From Streptomyces sp. NBC_01275 (GTDB taxonomy: Bacteria; Actinomycetota; Actinomycetes; Streptomycetales; Streptomycetaceae), in NCBI RefSeq assembly GCF_026340655.1, contig NZ_JAPEOZ010000001.1:868001-932000 (forward strand): a DNA stretch of 64,000 nt. Direction: 5' to 3'. How positions within the stretch are numbered: position 1 is the stretch's first letter; each line of letters starts with the position of its first letter. The position numbers were made by a program, and so were the translations under genes. Positions 61,284-64,000 of the stretch are shown here, piece after piece. The notes below the pieces were generated by a model, which saw only the letters and a list, made by a program, of their open reading frames with translations, was not told where the DNA came from and ran no database searches.

Positions 61284-62501
61284 TCAGCGTGGCGTTCCGT
61301 AGCCGTGGATCCCGGGGATGGCCAGTTGTCCGCCTGTCTGTCCGGCCTGGTCGATGTCAGCGTCGTCCAGGCTGAGTTGAAACTTGAGACCGATTTTGCC
61401 GATCGTGTCGTAGAGCCACTCCGGAATGGTGTCCGGGGTGAGGTGCAGGCGGAGGACGGGTGGTGCGGGAAGGTTTTCGATGCTGGAGAGGGTGCCTGTC
61501 AGGCTTTCGACGTACATGGTGATGTCGTCGCCCCGGAGCGTGGAGGTGGAACCGGGCGCTCCGTCGATGTGCTGGAGCTGTGGGCCGACGGGCACCGCCA
61601 TCTTCAAATCGCGGATCGTGACCGCCGCCGCGGTGAACTTGAGCACCCGCTTGGGCCCGGCGGCTGTCTCCACGGTCACCACGCCACCGAAGACGAGGTC
61701 GTGCAGTTCGAGGCGGCTCCCCTTCATGTTCCATGCCTCGGCGGAGAATCGGCTGGCCTCATGTTCCTCGGGGGCCTTGAGGTCGCTGATGTCGCAGGTG
61801 CGGGCTGTTCCTTGGGACGGCTCCGGTCGGGGCGGCGGCTCGACGGCCCGGTGGCTGGGAGCAGGTGATACAGGTGTGGTGGACAGCCGGGGCTCGGGCG
61901 GTGCTCCGGACTCTGGCCTCGAAGTGGCCGAGCTTGGTGAGGGGCTCGCGTGTTGTGAGGGGCTCGCGTCGGGTGACGGGCTTTGCTGCTCGGCGTCGTC
62001 GCGGAAGAGGGGGCCGAGGATGTCCGCAAGGCTCGTTGTCGCGGAGGTTGCGCTGGGTGAGGGGGTGGGAGTGGCGGTCGGTGCTGGGGTCGGGCCCGCT
62101 CCCTCGCCGTCCGCGTCCGACGGCGGCTTGACGGGTTGCCCGCTCGGGTGAGCGCCGGCCGTGCGGGGATCAGCGGACGGGGTGGGGTTTGCGGGAGCGT
62201 TCGTCGCAGAGGTTGAGGTGTCGTCGGGACGGGCGCAGTCGACACCGCTGGTTCCAGTCGTGCCTGCCCCCTCTTCGGAAACGGAGAGCGCCGCGGTGGC
62301 GCTCGTGTCCACGGACTCGGGCAGGCGTTGACTTCCCAGGATGAGGGCGGTCGGCAGTGCGGTCAGCGCGAGAGCCCTCCCGACCGGCAGACGCAGACGT
62401 GTCAACACAGACGTACGGGGGATGGCGTGCCGGCCCCTCGGCGGTCGAGCGAATCGGGGGGCTGCGGCCTCGTTGCGGGTGTCGGGCGACTGGTCACTCA
62501 C
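61284..62501 (-). CDS. Membrane-anchored secreted protein with Pro/Ser linker (DUF6230/DUF6114 partner)
   Basis: A 405-residue protein. A short cytosolic segment and one helix (ALALTALPTALILGSQ) are followed by a long Pro/Ser/Thr/Ala linker (about residues 70-250). A folded C-terminal domain comes last: AWNMKGSRLELHDLVFGGVV, KFTAAAVTIRDLKMAVPVGP, PPVLRLHLTPDTIPEWLYD. The GTG at 62501 overlaps the DUF6114 stop by eight bases (GTGAGTGA). Function is unknown; the domain resembles the DUF6230-type strand pattern of its neighbour. Confidence 0.82.
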   Translation of the reverse strand: MSDQSPDTRNEAAAPRFARPPRGRHAIPRTSVLTRLRLPVGRALALTALPTALILGSQRLPESVDTSATAALSVSEEGAGTTGTSGVDCARPDDTSTSATNAPANPTPSADPRTAGAHPSGQPVKPPSDADGEGAGPTPAPTATPTPSPSATSATTSLADILGPLFRDDAEQQSPSPDASPSQHASPSPSSATSRPESGAPPEPRLSTTPVSPAPSHRAVEPPPRPEPSQGTARTCDISDLKAPEEHEASRFSAEAWNMKGSRLELHDLVFGGVVTVETAAGPKRVLKFTAAAVTIRDLKMAVPVGPQLQHIDGAPGSTSTLRGDDITMYVESLTGTLSSIENLPAPPVLRLHLTPDTIPEWLYDTIGKIGLKFQLSLDDADIDQAGQTGGQLAIPGIHGYGTPR

Positions 62502-62979
62502 TCCCTTGTCCTCCCGCCCGGCCGACGGCGGCTGACGACCCCTCGGCGCCGTCGGGTATGTCCTCCGGGTGCCCGTCCACCGGGCCCCACGCCAGAGCCA
62601 GGAGTCCGCCCGACGCCGCGAGCAGTGTGCCGACGAAGAACCCGCCGAAGTTGGAGATGGGAAGCGACAGCACGCCGAGGAACACCGCGACGCAGCCGGC
62701 GAAGAACCTGATGATCGGCTGGAACCAGAGGAGTCCGCCAAGGACGATCAGAGTCAGGCCGATGACCAGGGACCCGGCCCCCGCGGTGGTGGACATCGCC
62801 ACGGACAGGGCGCCCAGGGAAAGGTTGAAATACGGGAAGTAGATGATGGGCGCAGCGGCAAGGAGCACCAGCAGACCCGCCCAGAAGGGGCGGGTGCGCC
62901 GCCAGTCCCGGAAGTCCCGGCGAGCGCGGATGAAGCCGCTGTCACTGTGGGGGTGCGCGGGTGCACCGGCACTCGTCAT
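62494..62979 (-). CDS. DUF6114 membrane protein
   Basis: A 161-residue protein with four hydrophobic helices: AGLLVLLAAAPIIYFPYF, SLVIGLTLIVLGGLLWF, FFAGCVAVFLGVLSLPIS and GFFVGTLLAASGGLLALAWG. The N-terminal RRDFRDWRRTRPFWAGLL matches the DUF6114 pattern. It is the middle gene of a conserved streptomycete trio with DUF6230 and the linker protein. Confidence 0.87.
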   Translation of the reverse strand: MTSAGAPAHPHSDSGFIRARRDFRDWRRTRPFWAGLLVLLAAAPIIYFPYFNLSLGALSVAMSTTAGAGSLVIGLTLIVLGGLLWFQPIIRFFAGCVAVFLGVLSLPISNFGGFFVGTLLAASGGLLALAWGPVDGHPEDIPDGAEGSSAAVGRAGGQGSE

Positions 62980-63097
62980 GTGGCAGTTCCCAAGTCGTGA
63001 GTGGGTGAGGGTGTCCGCGAGGACGGTGGGGCGCTGCCGCCCCCTGGGCAGTCGCCGGCCGCTTGCGCGCACGGGAGACCAGAGGGCGGGAGCGAGG

Positions 63098-63712
63098 TCA
63101 GAAGCAGTCGTGCCGGCCGGCCGCGATGTTCATGTGCAGGCCCGCCAGTTCGAACGTTCCCGCAGTCGTGGCCCAGACCTTCTGGTGGGCATCGATGATC
63201 TCGACCGCGTCCGCCTGCTGGGCGTAGCCGTTGGGATCGACGTGGTCCTTCGGGTTGACCTGACCCTTGGTCATGGAACCGGTGGCGACGCCGATGTCGA
63301 CGTTGGTGAAGGTGCCCTTCTTCGCCTGGAGGTCGGTCATGTCGATGTACAGGTCCTTGGCCTTGGCCGGCGTACCGTCCCCGCCGGCCTTGAGCGTCAT
63401 GGTGTAGGTCCCGAGGACGGGTATGTCCACCGGGACGGACTGGCACATGTCGGTGATCGTCGCATTCTTGATGGACGAGACGGAGACGGGCACGTGCTTG
63501 CCGTTCTTGGCGACGTCGACCGTGGCGTAGTTGCCGAATCCGGTGCCGCTCAACTTGCCGGCCGAGACCTGGAAGTCGGAACCGGAGATGCTGAACGAAG
63601 CGGCCAGTGCGCCCTGGGCCATGGAGACGGCGACCGCCGCGGTGGCGGCCACCGTCGGGACCGCACCGATGGCGAAGCGCTTCCAGTGGGTCTTGCCGAT
63701 TCGCTGGGACAT
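63098..63712 (-). CDS. DUF6230 secreted/membrane-anchored protein
   Basis: A 204-residue protein. The N-terminus has KTHWKRFAIGAVPTVAATAA followed by a hydrophobic run ending ALAASFSISG, a signal peptide or anchor. The mature part has VSAGKLSGTGFGNYATVD, MTDLQAKKGTFTNVDIGVAT and a C-terminal HMNIAAGRHDCF. It is first in the DUF6230-DUF6114-linker operon and divergent from a regulator at the window edge. Biochemical role is unknown. Confidence 0.88.
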   Translation of the reverse strand: MSQRIGKTHWKRFAIGAVPTVAATAAVAVSMAQGALAASFSISGSDFQVSAGKLSGTGFGNYATVDVAKNGKHVPVSVSSIKNATITDMCQSVPVDIPVLGTYTMTLKAGGDGTPAKAKDLYIDMTDLQAKKGTFTNVDIGVATGSMTKGQVNPKDHVDPNGYAQQADAVEIIDAHQKVWATTAGTFELAGLHMNIAAGRHDCF

Positions 63713-63879
63713 GGTGTGGTTCTCCGTTGTCGAGGCGTACGAGACGACCGGACCCAGAACTCACCGGCTGGGCCCGGAGCGGGGGAAGAACTACGGCTGG
63801 GTGTGGCCGTGGCGGTGCAGGCGGCTTCCGCGAGCGCATGTCGTCCACACGCACGGAGGAAGTGGCACACCGAAGAAGC

Positions 63880-63922
63880 ACTCGATAGCGTTACTACCGA
63901 GTACTCGATAGTGGCACTATCG
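63880..63922. promoter_or_regulatory. Two adjacent palindromic operators before DUF6230
   Basis: ACTCGATAG-cgtta-CTACCGAGT (63880-63902, one mismatch) is followed directly by CGATAGTG-g-CACTATCG (63906-63922, perfect). The shared core is CGATAG. They lie in the divergent gap between DUF6230 and the gene starting near 63986. Confidence 0.75.
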
Positions 63923-63985
63923 ATCCCGTCGGGGCAACCCCCCGGTAACGCGATACTGGTGGGACAGTTGAGCGTGAGGGAGCGC

Positions 63986-64000
63986 ATGAGGATTTCAGAG
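63986..64000 (+). CDS. Start of a divergent regulator gene (truncated by window edge)
   Basis: An ATG at 63986 follows GTGAGGGAGCGC and opens MRISE before the window ends. The position next to palindromic operators suggests a TetR-type regulator, but only five codons are visible. Confidence 0.4.

Overview
The window has very high GC, frequent GTG starts, ATGA/GTGA-coupled operons and many TetR, MarR, LysR, IclR and XRE regulators. The gene families (DUF6230/DUF6114, DUF6069, MmyB-type XRE, glycine-rich GT39) point to Streptomyces or a close relative, probably an accessory part of the chromosome. No rRNA, tRNA, CRISPR array, prophage or polyketide/NRPS assembly line was seen.

Layout. 1-2.4 kb holds an NmrA-type SDR (cut by the window edge), an aldo/keto reductase and a chimeric MFS/AKR pseudogene. 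2.7-8.6 kb is one minus-strand operon: GT2-GtrA, GT39, OmpR-type regulator, histidine kinase. 8.8-9.3 kb is a gene graveyard with fragments of an SDR, an intradiol dioxygenase and an IS5-type transposase.

9.3-43.4 kb is a large aromatic-catabolism island. Module A has a TetR, a Rieske oxygenase with its reductase and an NTF2-like protein, and a divergent operon of GMC oxidoreductase, HbpS/GlcG protein, amidohydrolase, MIP18/PaaD-like protein and alpha/beta hydrolase. Next come thiolase plus CoA-transferase genes with a divergent LysR. A short stress/repair-like stretch follows (secreted beta-propeller, DUF6069, NmrA, MarR). Module B is a second HbpS, TetR, Rieske, reductase and NTF2 set followed by aldehyde dehydrogenase, SnoaL-like protein, maleylacetate reductase and hydroxyquinol 1,2-dioxygenase. 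Module C is a ThDP enzyme-SDR-VOC operon, a flavin monooxygenase, an IclR, a third NTF2-like protein, a 14-TM-type MFS exporter and an SDR.

Together the lower-pathway genes can take hydroxyquinol (1,2,4-trihydroxybenzene) through maleylacetate and 3-oxoadipate to acetyl-CoA and succinyl-CoA. The two Rieske modules, the flavin monooxygenase, the oxidoreductases and the hydrolases look like the upper, substrate-specific part. The substrate cannot be read from the sequence.

43.4-46.7 kb is a scar region: truncated MarR and CoA-transferase genes, a winged-helix replication-like protein, a probable frameshifted small gene and a repeated-HTH protein. 46.7-60.1 kb holds oxidoreductases and hydrolases (NmrA, SDRs, CocE, OYE, ALDH), several regulators and transposon remnants. 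A palindromic operator, AAACYGRTCRGTTT, recurs at four promoters here and probably defines a TetR regulon. 60.4-64 kb has an octanoyltransferase (LipB) and a DUF6230-DUF6114-secreted protein operon with a divergent regulator starting at the right edge.
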